From: Streptomyces parvus
GTDB taxonomy: Bacteria; Actinomycetota; Actinomycetes; Streptomycetales; Streptomycetaceae
Length of the DNA stretch: 64,000 nt
Direction of reading: 5' to 3'
Assembly: GCF_014648875.1 (NCBI RefSeq)
Contig: NZ_BMRY01000005.1
Coordinates: 469,933-533,932, forward strand
The translations under genes were made by a program, and so were the position numbers. This document shows positions 51,497-59,593 of the stretch, piece after piece (position 1 is the first letter of the stretch; every line of letters starts with the position of its first letter). The notes under the pieces are model-generated. The model did no database searches and was not told where the DNA came from. It saw only the letters and a list, made by a program, of their open reading frames with translations.

Positions 51497-52254
51497 GCGG
51501 GCATCACGGCGGGCATGTCCCCGTCGGGTCCTTTCCGGCCGGCGGGCGTGGCGCGCATCGGGGGCGCGCCCTCGTCCTCGGCGGTGGCGTCCTCGCCCGC
51601 CTTGCGCTGCTCGTGGAACGCGAGGATCTGGAGCTCGATGGAGAGGTCGACCTTGCGTACGTCGACGCCCTCGGGCACCGACAGGACGGTCGGCGCGAAG
51701 TTCAGGATGGAGGTCACACCGGCGGCGACGAGCCGGTCGCAGACCTGCTGGGCGGCGCCGGGCGGGGTGGTGATCACACCGATGGACACGCCGTTCTCGC
51801 TGATGATCCGGTCGAGGTCGTCCGTGTGCTGGACGGCGATCCCGGCCACCGGCGTACCGGCCATGGCGGGGTCGGCGTCGATCAGCGCCGCGACGCGGAA
51901 GCCGCGGGAGGCGAAGCCGCCGTAGTTGGCGAGGGCCGCGCCGAGGTTACCGATACCGACGATCGCGACCGGCCAGTCCTGGGTGAGCCCGAGCTCACGG
52001 GAGATCTGGTAGACGAGATACTCGACGTCGTAACCGACACCCCGGGTGCCGTAGGACCCCAGGTAGCTGAAGTCCTTGCGCAGCTTCGCCGAGTTGACGC
52101 CGGCCGCCGTGGCCAGCTCCTCGGAGGAGACCGTGGGGACCGATCGCTCGGAGAGCGCGGTCAGGGCGCGCAGATACAACGGAAGTCGGGCGACGGTGGC
52201 CTCGGGAATTCCTCGGCTACGGGTCGCCGGTCGGTGAGTTCGGCCAGTTGCCAC
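51493..52254 (-). CDS. rex: Redox-sensing transcriptional repressor Rex
   Basis: A 253-residue Rex protein. The winged helix is in the first 85 residues (RLPLYLRALTALSERSVPTV, TAAGVNSAKLRKDFSYLGSYGTRGVGYDVEYL), and the NADH-binding Rossmann domain follows (VAIVGIGNLGAALANYGGF). The C-terminal tail after residue 215 is extended and charged. Rex senses the NADH/NAD ratio and represses respiratory genes. The GTG at 52254 has AGGAG four bases before it. Its operator lies about 80 bp upstream, so the rex-hemACD operon is under its own control. Confidence 0.96.
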   Translation of the reverse strand: MATGRTHRPATRSRGIPEATVARLPLYLRALTALSERSVPTVSSEELATAAGVNSAKLRKDFSYLGSYGTRGVGYDVEYLVYQISRELGLTQDWPVAIVGIGNLGAALANYGGFASRGFRVAALIDADPAMAGTPVAGIAVQHTDDLDRIISENGVSIGVITTPPGAAQQVCDRLVAAGVTSILNFAPTVLSVPEGVDVRKVDLSIELQILAFHEQRKAGEDATAEDEGAPPMRATPAGRKGPDGDMPAVMPA

Positions 52255-52330
52255 GGTGCTCCTGCGGGATGAGCGGGGCTGCAGGCGGCCGTATGTCCCA
52301 AGACCGCCCCGTCGAATGCAGGCTATGTCT

Positions 52331-52348
52331 TTGTGAACGCGTGCACAA
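52331..52348. promoter_or_regulatory. Rex operator (ROP)
   Basis: TTGTGAACGCGTGCACAA is a near-perfect dyad. It matches the Rex consensus TTGTGAANNNNTTCACAA at 17 of 18 positions when the four central bases are ignored. It lies in the rex promoter region and explains redox control of rex-hemACD. Confidence 0.92.
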
Positions 52349-52511
52349 AGATTGTGTCCGTTTTGTCCGGTCAAAGTGACCGGGGTCACGCGCATTTCCC
52401 GCGCGATCCCGGAACCAGGGACCGCAACGGCCCGTTGCAGCCTCGAAGGGGGCAAAGCGGTACACACTCCTCACAACTACGCCCCCGAGGCCACTCAAAA
52501 CGCCCGCAATG

Positions 52512-52802
52512 TTAACCGGGTTTCGGGTCCGCACCCAGCGCCTTGCGCAGCCTGGCCGGGTCCACGCGCCAGAACGTGTGCTGTTCGCCATCGATCAGCA
52601 CCACCGGAATCTGCTCCCAGTACTCCTTGTACAGCTCCTCGTCCTCGGTGATGTCCTTCTCCACCCACGACGCACCGGTCTCCTCGCAGACCGCGCCCAC
52701 CACCGCCCGCGCGTCCTCGCACAGATGGCAGCCCGGCTTCCCGACCAGCGTGACCACCCGCTCGGCGGGCTTCTTCTTCGTACGTCGCAGCAGAGGACTC
52801 AT
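52512..52802 (-). CDS. Glutaredoxin-like (DUF836) thiol protein
   Basis: A 96-residue glutaredoxin-fold protein. The active-site pair is in VVTLVGKPGCHLCEDARAVV near residues 25-28, followed by EKDITEDEELYKEYWEQIPVVLIDGEQH with the cis-Pro loop (IPVVLI). It may act in mycothiol or thioredoxin-dependent redox reactions. The ATG at 52802 is followed by a basic patch (RRTKKK). Downstream of and divergent in control from rex, though both are on the minus strand. Confidence 0.85.
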   Translation of the reverse strand: MSPLLRRTKKKPAERVVTLVGKPGCHLCEDARAVVGAVCEETGASWVEKDITEDEELYKEYWEQIPVVLIDGEQHTFWRVDPARLRKALGADPKPG

Positions 52803-52960
52803 GCCTTCATTCTGCGCCTGCCGCGCCCGCTTCCCGGGCCTGCGCGACCCGTCTCCGGGACTGCCCGGAATCGACCGATTCACCATTCCGCCCCGAAGCG
52901 TTCACGCCACCGCATCACGGCAGGTCGGGCACGTACGGACGGACTGGCTATGCTCACCGC

Positions 52961-53908
52961 ATGGCCGCTCTTGGATGGCTCACCCCCCGTAGGCGCTCCG
53001 CGACTGCGCGCAGCGTCCTGGCAGGCGAGGCCGCCGCCGAGGCCGCACGCAAGACCTCGGCCGCCGACGACGATGCCGCCCTGCTGACCGCGACCCCCGA
53101 AGAGGCGCCCGAGGAGCCCGCGTTCCCGGTCGCCGGGGACGTCCGCGCCGCCGCCTTCTTCGACCTCGACAACACCGTGATGCAGGGCGCCGCGATCTTC
53201 CACTTCGGCCGCGGCCTCTACAAGCGCAAGTTCTTCGAACGCCGCGAACTCACCCGGTTCGCCTGGCAGCAGGCGTGGTTCCGGCTGGCCGGCGTCGAGG
53301 ACCCCGAGCACATGCAGGACGCCCGCGACAGCGCCCTGTCCATCGTCAAGGGCCACCGCGTCTCCGAGCTGATGTCCATCGGCGAGGAGATCTACGACGA
53401 GTACATGGCCGACCGCATCTGGCCCGGCACCCGCGCCCTGGCCCAGGCCCACCTGGACGCCGGACAGAAGGTCTGGCTGGTCACCGCCGCGCCCGTGGAG
53501 ACCGCCACCATCATCGCCCGCCGCCTCGGCCTGACCGGCGCGCTCGGCACCGTCGCCGAATCGGTCGACGGCGTCTACACCGGCCGCCTGGTCGGCGAAC
53601 CGCTGCACGGCCCCGCCAAGGCCGAGGCCGTCCGGGCCCTGGCCGCCGCCGAGGACCTCGACCTGGACCGCTGCGCCGCCTACAGCGACTCGCACAACGA
53701 CATCCCGATGCTCTCGCTGGTCGGCCATCCCTACGCGATCAACCCGGACACCAAGCTCCGCAAGTACGCCCGCGCCCGCGACTGGCGGCTGCGCGACTAC
53801 CGCACCGGCCGCAAGGCGGCCAAGGTCGGCATCCCGGCCGCCGCCGGGGTCGGCGCGCTCGCGGGCGGCACGGCCGCCGCGCTCGCCCTGCACCGCCGCC
53901 GCCGCTGA
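52961..53908 (+). CDS. HAD-IB family phosphatase
   Basis: A 315-residue protein. After a variable N-terminal 60 residues the HAD motif AAFFDLDNTVMQGAAIFHFG begins; motif II is KVWLVTAAPVETATIIARRLG, and AAYSDSHNDIPMLSLVGHPYAINPD is motifs III/IV. This is the SerB-like IB group with a helical cap (KRKFFERRELTRFAWQQ). A hydrophobic C-terminal segment (PAAAGVGALAGGTAAALAL) could anchor it to the membrane. It is divergent from the glutaredoxin gene and upstream of bldN. Confidence 0.87.
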   Translation: MAALGWLTPRRRSATARSVLAGEAAAEAARKTSAADDDAALLTATPEEAPEEPAFPVAGDVRAAAFFDLDNTVMQGAAIFHFGRGLYKRKFFERRELTRFAWQQAWFRLAGVEDPEHMQDARDSALSIVKGHRVSELMSIGEEIYDEYMADRIWPGTRALAQAHLDAGQKVWLVTAAPVETATIIARRLGLTGALGTVAESVDGVYTGRLVGEPLHGPAKAEAVRALAAAEDLDLDRCAAYSDSHNDIPMLSLVGHPYAINPDTKLRKYARARDWRLRDYRTGRKAAKVGIPAAAGVGALAGGTAAALALHRRRR

Positions 53909-53923
53909 CCCACTCCCCTCACC

Positions 53924-53961
53924 GCGCCCCGTGCCGCCCGCCCCGTCCGGTCACGGGGCGC
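53924..53961 (+). terminator. Hairpin after the HAD-IB gene
   Basis: GCGCCCCGTG (53924-53933) pairs with CACGGGGCGC (53952-53961) across an 18-base loop. Confidence 0.6.
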
Positions 53962-54294
53962 AGCCACGCCCGAAGCCGTGCCGCCGGTCGAAAGCAGTTT
54001 CGCCGACCGCGCCGACGCCCCCTCCGGCCAGCCGGATCGTCGACGCACGGCCACAACCCGTCGTCCCCATAGGCAGATCACGAAGTAATCCGATCAATAA
54101 ACGGTCACCATGTGCTACTTGATGCGTCACTTAGCGATAAGAGAAGCGACGGAACCGGTGATTTAGACAACTGGGTGTAGCGCTGCCTGCACGAAGCGTT
54201 ATTCTCCTCAGACGCATCACGGAGACCGTCACTCGCTACCACGGGTGACGATTTTCGAACTGCTCGTGATGGAAGCTCTGCCTCTGGGAGTCCC
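53962..54294 (+). promoter_or_regulatory. Long control region upstream of bldN
   Basis: This stretch of about 333 bp carries no gene and is A/T-richer than its surroundings between 54080 and 54260, as expected for a regulated promoter region. TCACTC (54229-54234) and GGGTGA (54243-54248) are inverted half-sites close to the BldD pattern; BldD is a known regulator of bldN in Streptomyces. I could not fix the -10/-35 elements. Confidence 0.5.
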
Positions 54295-55074
54295 GTGTAC
54301 CCACACGTCGGGGTTGACGCCTCGGGCCTGGCTACGCTGCGTGCATCGGTCATTGACCGCTTGCGCGGCTTCGTCCCCACCGCGTACGCCGTCCCCGCAT
54401 TTGCCACCCCTGCACCTGCCGGCCCCTGCTACGCCCTGGCCGAACGCAGTGCGGCGGTCGGAAGACGCAGCACCCGCGCTGCCTCGACCACCACGTCGAC
54501 CGTCCGCCGCCCCACGGCCGACAGCGACAGCGCGCGCATGATGGATCTCGTCGAGCGCGCACAGGCCGGTGAGGCGGACGCCTTCGGCCGCCTGTACGAC
54601 CAGTACAGCGACACCGTGTACCGGTACATCTACTACCGCGTGGGCGGCAAGGCGACCGCGGAGGACCTCACCAGCGAGACCTTCCTCCGCGCGCTGCGCC
54701 GTATCTCCACGTTCACCTGGCAGGGCCGCGATTTCGGCGCCTGGCTGGTCACCATCGCTCGCAACCTGGTCGCCGACCACTTCAAATCCAGTCGTTTCCG
54801 ACTCGAAGTGACCACCGGCGAGATGCTCGACGCCAACGAGGTGGCGCGCAGCCCCGAGGACTCCGTCCTGGAGTCCCTCTCCAACGCCGCGCTGCTCCAG
54901 GCCGTCCGGCGACTCAACCCCCAGCAGCAGGAGTGCGTCACCCTGCGGTTCCTCCAAGGGCTCTCGGTCGCCGAGACCGCCCGCGTGATGGGCAAGAACG
55001 AGGGCGCGATCAAGACCCTCCAGTACCGAGCCGTGCGGACGCTCGCCCGGCTCCTGCCGGACGACGCCCGCTGA
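54295..55074 (+). CDS. bldN: ECF sigma factor BldN with N-terminal pro-region
   Basis: A 259-residue ECF-type sigma factor. Residues 1 to about 82 are a non-sigma Ala/Thr/Pro-rich extension (VDASGLATLRASVIDRLRGF, YAVPAFATPAPAG). Region 2 begins MMDLVERAQAGEADAFGRLYDQYSD; region 4 is AVRRLNPQQQECVTLRFLQGLSVAETARVM. The extension matches the pro-region known for sigma-BldN of Streptomyces, which is removed to activate the protein during aerial-hypha formation. The identification is supported by context: rex-hemACD upstream, the rsbN-type gene directly downstream. GTG start with GGGAG upstream. Confidence 0.93.
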   Translation: MYPHVGVDASGLATLRASVIDRLRGFVPTAYAVPAFATPAPAGPCYALAERSAAVGRRSTRAASTTTSTVRRPTADSDSARMMDLVERAQAGEADAFGRLYDQYSDTVYRYIYYRVGGKATAEDLTSETFLRALRRISTFTWQGRDFGAWLVTIARNLVADHFKSSRFRLEVTTGEMLDANEVARSPEDSVLESLSNAALLQAVRRLNPQQQECVTLRFLQGLSVAETARVMGKNEGAIKTLQYRAVRTLARLLPDDAR

Positions 55075-55165
55075 CGCCTCCCCGCCGAGAACCCCGCCCG
55101 ACGACCCCCGCCCGACGCCCCCTGCGTGACCGTCCCGTCACGCACTGGTCCGATCATCTTTCGTG

Positions 55166-55194
55166 CGTAACCCAAGTGCCGCGCGCGTCGTTGT
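55166..55194 (+). promoter_or_regulatory. BldN-type promoter of rsbN
   Basis: CGTAAC (55166-55171) is followed 17 bp later by CGTTGT (55189-55194). The reported sigma-BldN promoter pattern is CGTAAC-N16-CGTTGA, so both hexamers agree with one mismatch and one extra spacer base. It lies about 130 bp before the rsbN start and fits the known dependence of rsbN on BldN. Confidence 0.75.
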
Positions 55195-55324
55195 GCCGGT
55201 TGCAGGCCCCCTGTCGTCACCACCTGCCCGTCTCCGCTCACTCCATCGAGTGGAAACGCTCAAGGTGCGCAACCTTCCGGACCGCCAGGGGAGTCGACCG
55301 TCATGACGAGAGGAGGTGCCGCCA

Positions 55325-56536
55325 GTGATCGCAAACGTTTCGGCACACCGGCGGGCGAACGCCTTCGCCCAGGCCCTGGAGGAGCAGACCCCCCAGGGTG
55401 CGGCGGCCGCAGAGCCCGCGGAGCCGGCCGACCAGGCCGACCGCGGACCGCTGTTGGCCCTGGCGAACGGCCTCGGTGAGCTACCGAAGCCGCAGTTGGA
55501 CCCCGAGGTCAAAGTGGTGCAGCGAGCCCAGCTCGTCGCCGCCATGGAGGCCATGTTCGCCGAGGGCGGCGCGTCCACGGGCCCTACGGTGCCCGTGCAA
55601 CGGGGCAAGGGGGCCCACCGGGCCTCACCACTGCGGAGACTGCGACCCCGCTCCCGCTGGGCGAAGGGGCTCACCGCCGGCGGGCTCACCGTCGGCGTCG
55701 CCGCGGGAGCCTTCGGCGGAGTGGCCGCCGCCAGCTCCGACGCCCTCCCCGGTGATTCGCTGTACGGGCTCAAGCGCGGGATGGAGGACATCAGCCTCGG
55801 CATGGCCAAGGGCGACGCCGACCGCGGCGAGGCCTATCTCGACCAGGCCTCCACCCGGCTCAGCGAGGCCCGCAGACTCATGGAGCGCGGCCGCTCCGGC
55901 AGCCTCGACCACGAATCCCTCGGCGCCGTCAGACGCGCGCTCAACGGCATGTCCCACGACGCCTCCGAGGGCCACCGCCTGCTCCGCTCCGCCTACCAGC
56001 GCGACGGAGCGATCGGCCCCATGCAGACCCTGGACACCTTCTCCCGCTCGCACCGCGACACCTGGAGCAGCCTCCGCGACCGGCTGCCCGTCCAGCTCAC
56101 CGACGTCCGCGACGAGGTCACCTCCGTCTTCGACGCCATGGCCGAGGAAGTCGCACCGCTCCAGTCCCTCCTCCCCCGTCCCCCGGGCGAGGACCGGGGC
56201 ACCGGCCGCTCCGACACCACCACCGCCCCGGGCAAGGACTCCCCCCGCACCGACGCCACCGCACCTCCGGCCTCCCCCGAGAAGCCCGGAGACCGCACCG
56301 ACGGCAGCGCGGACCCCAAGCCCTCCGGCTCGTCGGGCTCCTCCGACGCCACCCCGGACGACGGCCTGCTCGGCGGCACGGACGGCCTGCTGGACGAGCT
56401 CCCCACCGACGAGCTCACCCCGCCGCCCTCCGAGAACCGCCCGAGCGCACCCGCCGCCCCGGACGTCACCCTGCCCCCGCTCCTCCCGGGGCTCCTCCCG
56501 GGCCTCGGCATCGACGGCGAGAACCTCCGGCCGTAA
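55325..56536 (+). CDS. rsbN: Anti-sigma factor RsbN (DUF5667)
   Basis: A 403-residue membrane protein. The N-terminal cytoplasmic part (about 1-110) contains NAFAQALEEQ and QRAQLVAAMEAMF, the sigma-binding helices. One span follows at about 114-137 (AKGLTAGGLTVGVAAGAFGG). The extracytoplasmic DUF5667-like helical domain begins LPGDSLYGLKRGMEDISLGM and a long Ser/Pro/Asp-rich tail ends the protein. In Streptomyces RsbN holds BldN inactive at the membrane. The GTG at 55325 has AGGAGGT upstream. 250 bp after bldN with its own BldN-type promoter between. Confidence 0.92.
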   Translation: MIANVSAHRRANAFAQALEEQTPQGAAAAEPAEPADQADRGPLLALANGLGELPKPQLDPEVKVVQRAQLVAAMEAMFAEGGASTGPTVPVQRGKGAHRASPLRRLRPRSRWAKGLTAGGLTVGVAAGAFGGVAAASSDALPGDSLYGLKRGMEDISLGMAKGDADRGEAYLDQASTRLSEARRLMERGRSGSLDHESLGAVRRALNGMSHDASEGHRLLRSAYQRDGAIGPMQTLDTFSRSHRDTWSSLRDRLPVQLTDVRDEVTSVFDAMAEEVAPLQSLLPRPPGEDRGTGRSDTTTAPGKDSPRTDATAPPASPEKPGDRTDGSADPKPSGSSGSSDATPDDGLLGGTDGLLDELPTDELTPPPSENRPSAPAAPDVTLPPLLPGLLPGLGIDGENLRP

Positions 56537-56548
56537 AGCCGACACGGA

Positions 56549-56596
56549 CAGGACAAGGGGCCGGTACGCGATTCCGCGTACCGGCCCCTTGTCCTG
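56549..56596. terminator. 22-bp perfect bidirectional hairpin
   Basis: 56549-56570 and 56575-56596 are perfect complements around an ATTC loop (arms begin CAGGACAAGG and end CCTTGTCCTG). It sits between the convergent rsbN and acyltransferase genes. Confidence 0.93.
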
Positions 56597-56618
56597 GTTC
56601 ATCCGTGAGGGGGCGGGA

Positions 56619-57719
56619 TCAGAAGAAGACCGACCGCCGCTGCACCAGCAGCTTGTACAGCGTGTGCTGGATCTGCTCCCGCACCTGGTCCGTCAGGTTG
56701 AACATCAGCATCGGATCCTCCGCCGCCTCCGGCGGATAGCCGTCCGTCGGGATCGGCTCACCGAACTGGATCGTCCACTTCGTCGGCAGCGGCAACGCCC
56801 CCAGCGGCCCCAGCCACGGGAACGTCGGCGTGATCGGGAAGTACGGGAAGCCCAGCAGCCTGGCCAGCGTCTTGGCGTTGCCGATCATCGGGTAGATCTC
56901 CTCCGCCCCCACGATCGAGCACGGCACGATCGGCGCGCCCGCCCGCAGCGCCGTCGACACGAACCCGCCGCGCCCGAAGCGCTGAAGCTTGTAGCGCTCG
57001 CCGAACGGCTTGCCGATGCCCTTGAACCCCTCCGGCATCACCCCGACGATCTCGCCCATCTCCAGCAGCCGCTGCGCGTCCTCCGCACAGGCCAGCGTGT
57101 GACCGGCCTTGCGCGCCAGTTCGTTGACGACCGGGAGATGGAAGACCAGATCGGCGGCGAGCAGCCGCAGATGCCGCTCGGCCGGATGGTTGTCGTGCAC
57201 CGCGACCTGGAGCATCAGCCCGTCCAGCGGCAGCGTCCCGGAGTGGTTGGCCACGATGAGCGCCCCGCCGTCCGACGGGATGTTCTCGATGCCCTTCACC
57301 TCGACCCGGAAGTACTTGTCCGCCAGCGGCCGCAGCGCCGACATCAGGACCTGGTCGGTGAGCTCCCGGTCGTACCCGAACTCGTCGACGTCGTAGTCCC
57401 CGGTGACCCGCCGCCGCAGGAACGCCAGCCCGCCCGCGATCCGCCGATCCCAGCCCCCGGCCGGCGAACGGCCCTCGTCCGGACCCGGCTCCCCCGGCCC
57501 ACCGACCGCCTCCCCGGCCCCCGGGGACCGGTCGGACAGGGCGTCGGACGGGATGTCGCCCTGTCCGGGAACCTGCGCCCCCGGCAGGGCGCTCACCGGA
57601 GCGGCGGAGCCGTCACCCCGGCCGCTGCCGCCCGCCCCGGTCCTGCGCCGCGCGGGACGCGCACCGCCACCGGACCGCGAACGGTCGTCGTCGAACGGAA
57701 TGACCTTGGCATCCGCCAT
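56619..57719 (-). CDS. Lysophospholipid acyltransferase (PlsC-like)
   Basis: A 366-residue protein. A basic low-complexity N-terminal region of about 115 residues precedes the acyltransferase core. The H-x4-D motif is NHSGTLPLD; EGFKGIGKPFGERYKLQRFG and GAPIVPCSIVGAEEIYP complete the PlsC blocks. It should transfer an acyl group to a lysophospholipid or glycerolipid at the membrane, although no clear membrane span is seen. The ATG at 57719 is 15 bp after the epimerase stop, so the two are one transcript. Confidence 0.88.
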   Translation of the reverse strand: MADAKVIPFDDDRSRSGGGARPARRRTGAGGSGRGDGSAAPVSALPGAQVPGQGDIPSDALSDRSPGAGEAVGGPGEPGPDEGRSPAGGWDRRIAGGLAFLRRRVTGDYDVDEFGYDRELTDQVLMSALRPLADKYFRVEVKGIENIPSDGGALIVANHSGTLPLDGLMLQVAVHDNHPAERHLRLLAADLVFHLPVVNELARKAGHTLACAEDAQRLLEMGEIVGVMPEGFKGIGKPFGERYKLQRFGRGGFVSTALRAGAPIVPCSIVGAEEIYPMIGNAKTLARLLGFPYFPITPTFPWLGPLGALPLPTKWTIQFGEPIPTDGYPPEAAEDPMLMFNLTDQVREQIQHTLYKLLVQRRSVFF

Positions 57720-57734
57720 CGTCGGTGCGCTCCT

Positions 57735-58823
57735 CTACCTGGCGCCGTGAGTCGTCTGTACCGCACCGGCACCGCGCTCCCGCGGTCCGGCGCCCTTCGG
57801 CAACGGCAACGCCGCCAGCCGGTCCACCACCCCGCCCACCGTCTCCGGCGGCAGCAGCCCGGGCCCCCGGCTCCGCGCGAACTCCGCGAAGGTCTCCGCC
57901 GTCGTGAACGCCGGCCGGAAACCGAGGGTCTCGCGCATCTGCACCGTCGAGACCACCCGGCCGTGGGTCAGCAGCCGGATCTGCTCCGGCGAGAAGTCGG
58001 TCATGCCGATCGTACGGAGCGCCGAGCCGACCCAGGTGACGGCGGGCAGCAGCACGGGAACGGTCGGCTTCCCCAGCCGCCGCGAGCACTGCGACAGCAG
58101 AAGCACCCCGTCGCCGGCGATGTTGAACGTGCCGCTGTTCAGCGTTCCGCGCCGGGGCTCGCTCGCCGCGATCCCGAGGACGTCGATCACATCGTCCTCG
58201 TGCACGAACTGGAGCCGCGGGTCGTAGCCGAAGACGGTCGGCAGGACGGGCAGCGACAGATAGTCGGCGAGCGGCGAGTCCGGGTGCGGCCCCAGGATGT
58301 TGGCGAACCGCAGCACGCACACCGCCACGTCCGGGCGGCGGCGGGCGAAGCCCCGTACGTACCCCTCGACCTCCACCGCGTCCTTCGCGAAGCCACCGCT
58401 GGGCAGCGACTTGGGCGGGGTGGTCTCGGTGAACACCGCGGGGTCGCGGGGCGCCGACCCGTACACGCTCGTGCTGGACTTCACCACCAGCCGCTGCACC
58501 GTCGGCGACTTCTGGCAGGCGCCGAGCAGCTGCATGGTGCCGATGACGTTGGTCTCCTTGATCGCCGTCCGGCCGCCGGCGCCGAGCGCCTTGCCGGAGA
58601 CGTCCAGGTGGACCACCGTGTCGATGGCGTACTCCGCCAGGATCCGCGCTATGGCCGACTGCCGGATGTCGGCGCGGACGAACTCCGCGTCGCCCAGCTG
58701 ATGCGAGGGCGGGACCGCGTCGACCGCGATCACCCGGTCCACCCCGGGATCGCGCTGGACGCGCCGGACGAAGCGGCCCCCCAGCTGCCGGGCCACTCCT
58801 GTGACGAGGACGACCTTCCCCAA
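57735..58823 (-). CDS. NAD-dependent epimerase/dehydratase
   Basis: A 362-residue extended SDR. The glycine motif is VLVTGVARQLGGRFVRRVQRD at the N terminus; HLDVSGKALGAGGRTAIKETNVIGTMQLLGAC and VVKSSTSVYGSAPRDPAVF follow. The active-site Tyr/Lys pair of classical extended SDRs is not clearly present, so catalysis is uncertain; some such proteins are regulatory or bind nucleotide only. The TTG at 58823 has GGAAGG nine bases upstream and matches the start of homology. It heads a two-gene unit with the acyltransferase. Confidence 0.85.
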   Translation of the reverse strand: MGKVVLVTGVARQLGGRFVRRVQRDPGVDRVIAVDAVPPSHQLGDAEFVRADIRQSAIARILAEYAIDTVVHLDVSGKALGAGGRTAIKETNVIGTMQLLGACQKSPTVQRLVVKSSTSVYGSAPRDPAVFTETTPPKSLPSGGFAKDAVEVEGYVRGFARRRPDVAVCVLRFANILGPHPDSPLADYLSLPVLPTVFGYDPRLQFVHEDDVIDVLGIAASEPRRGTLNSGTFNIAGDGVLLLSQCSRRLGKPTVPVLLPAVTWVGSALRTIGMTDFSPEQIRLLTHGRVVSTVQMRETLGFRPAFTTAETFAEFARSRGPGLLPPETVGGVVDRLAALPLPKGAGPRERGAGAVQTTHGAR

Positions 58824-58954
58824 GACCAGCGCCTTCCGTCGGCGTGGGAAGCCGAACCCTGCTTCCCTGTTCCCCTGCTTCCCGCGGTAACTTCCCTGGC
58901 GGTCACCGTAGCGGGTGGACGCCGCCCTGTGACGCCCCCATGCCCCGAAACGCA

Positions 58955-58991
58955 CCGCAGCCCTCCCGCCGGGACGGCGGGAGGGCTGCGG
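58955..58991 (-). terminator. Hairpin after the bS22-like gene
   Basis: CCGCAGCCCTCCCGCC (58955-58970) pairs perfectly with GGCGGGAGGGCTGCGG (58976-58991) around a five-base loop, 20 bp past the stop of the 59012 gene on the minus strand. Confidence 0.88.
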
Positions 58992-59011
58992 ATCTCACGA
59001 ACTGCGTTCGC

Positions 59012-59110
59012 TTACTTCTTGTTGCGACGCTGAACGCGCGTGCGCTTGAGCAGCTTGCGGTGCTTCTTCTTGGCCATCCGCTTGCGCCGCTTCTTGATAA
59101 CAGAGCCCAC
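59012..59110 (-). CDS. bS22-like small ribosome-associated protein (AURKAIP1/COX24 domain)
   Basis: A 32-residue, extremely basic protein: GSVIKKRRKRMAKKKHRKLL then KRTRVQRRNKK. This is the AURKAIP1/COX24 domain found as protein bS22 in actinobacterial ribosomes. The start is a GTG at 59110 and the stop a TAA. Twenty-two of 32 residues are Lys or Arg or otherwise RNA-contact types. It has its own terminator downstream and lies 143 bp before the end of the HTH gene. Too short for ordinary gene finders but conserved, so I am confident it is real. Confidence 0.93.
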   Translation of the reverse strand: MGSVIKKRRKRMAKKKHRKLLKRTRVQRRNKK

Positions 59111-59230
59111 GACTACCCTCGCTCACTTCTTCTTCACTGGTGCGGGGCGTCTGGGCCCACACGACCTACGTCGGCCTAGCCTACCCGCCACCGTCCGAGG
59201 GACGTAATCCGCGGGCAACCCGGGGCCGAC

Positions 59231-59263
59231 ATCAGCCTGACATCAGGCCGGCCTCAGGCTGAT
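59231..59263 (-). terminator. Hairpin overlapping the HTH gene stop codon
   Basis: ATCAGCCTGA (59231-59240) pairs with TCAGGCTGAT (59254-59263). The right arm covers the last codons and stop of the 59254 gene. Confidence 0.55.
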
Positions 59264-59466
59264 TCCACCCCCACGAAGGACTCGCGGAGATACGCGTGAA
59301 CCGCTTGCTCCGGTACCCGGAAGGACCTGCCCACCCGGATCGCCGGCAGATGACCGCTGTGCACCAAGCGGTACACCGTCATCTTCGACACTCGCATGAC
59401 CGAGGCGACTTCCGCCACGGTCAGAAACTTGACCTCGTTGAGAGGCCTCTCGCTGCCAGCAGCCAT
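59254..59466 (-). CDS. Excisionase-type (MerR-like) HTH DNA-binding protein
   Basis: A 70-residue protein with one winged HTH of the excisionase/BldC type: FLTVAEVASVMRVSKMTVYRL, VHSGHLPAIRVGRSFRVPEQAVHAYL. This is a stand-alone DNA-binding domain with no partner domain. It is not BldC itself by sequence. The ATG at 59466 with AGGTGG upstream is preferred over a longer in-frame start at 59538. In Streptomyces this small gene is commonly found in the bldN neighbourhood; its targets are unknown. Confidence 0.85.
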   Translation of the reverse strand: MAAGSERPLNEVKFLTVAEVASVMRVSKMTVYRLVHSGHLPAIRVGRSFRVPEQAVHAYLRESFVGVESA

Positions 59467-59593
59467 GACCCACCTGTCCCTCCGCACCGGACGCGCACCG
59501 GCTTCCCCTCCGGTGACTCTTCGTCGTTGTGCGCTCACTCACCAGATTAGGGGCGGGTGGTGCGAGTGGGGAAGAGGGGAGGCGATCGACGGC

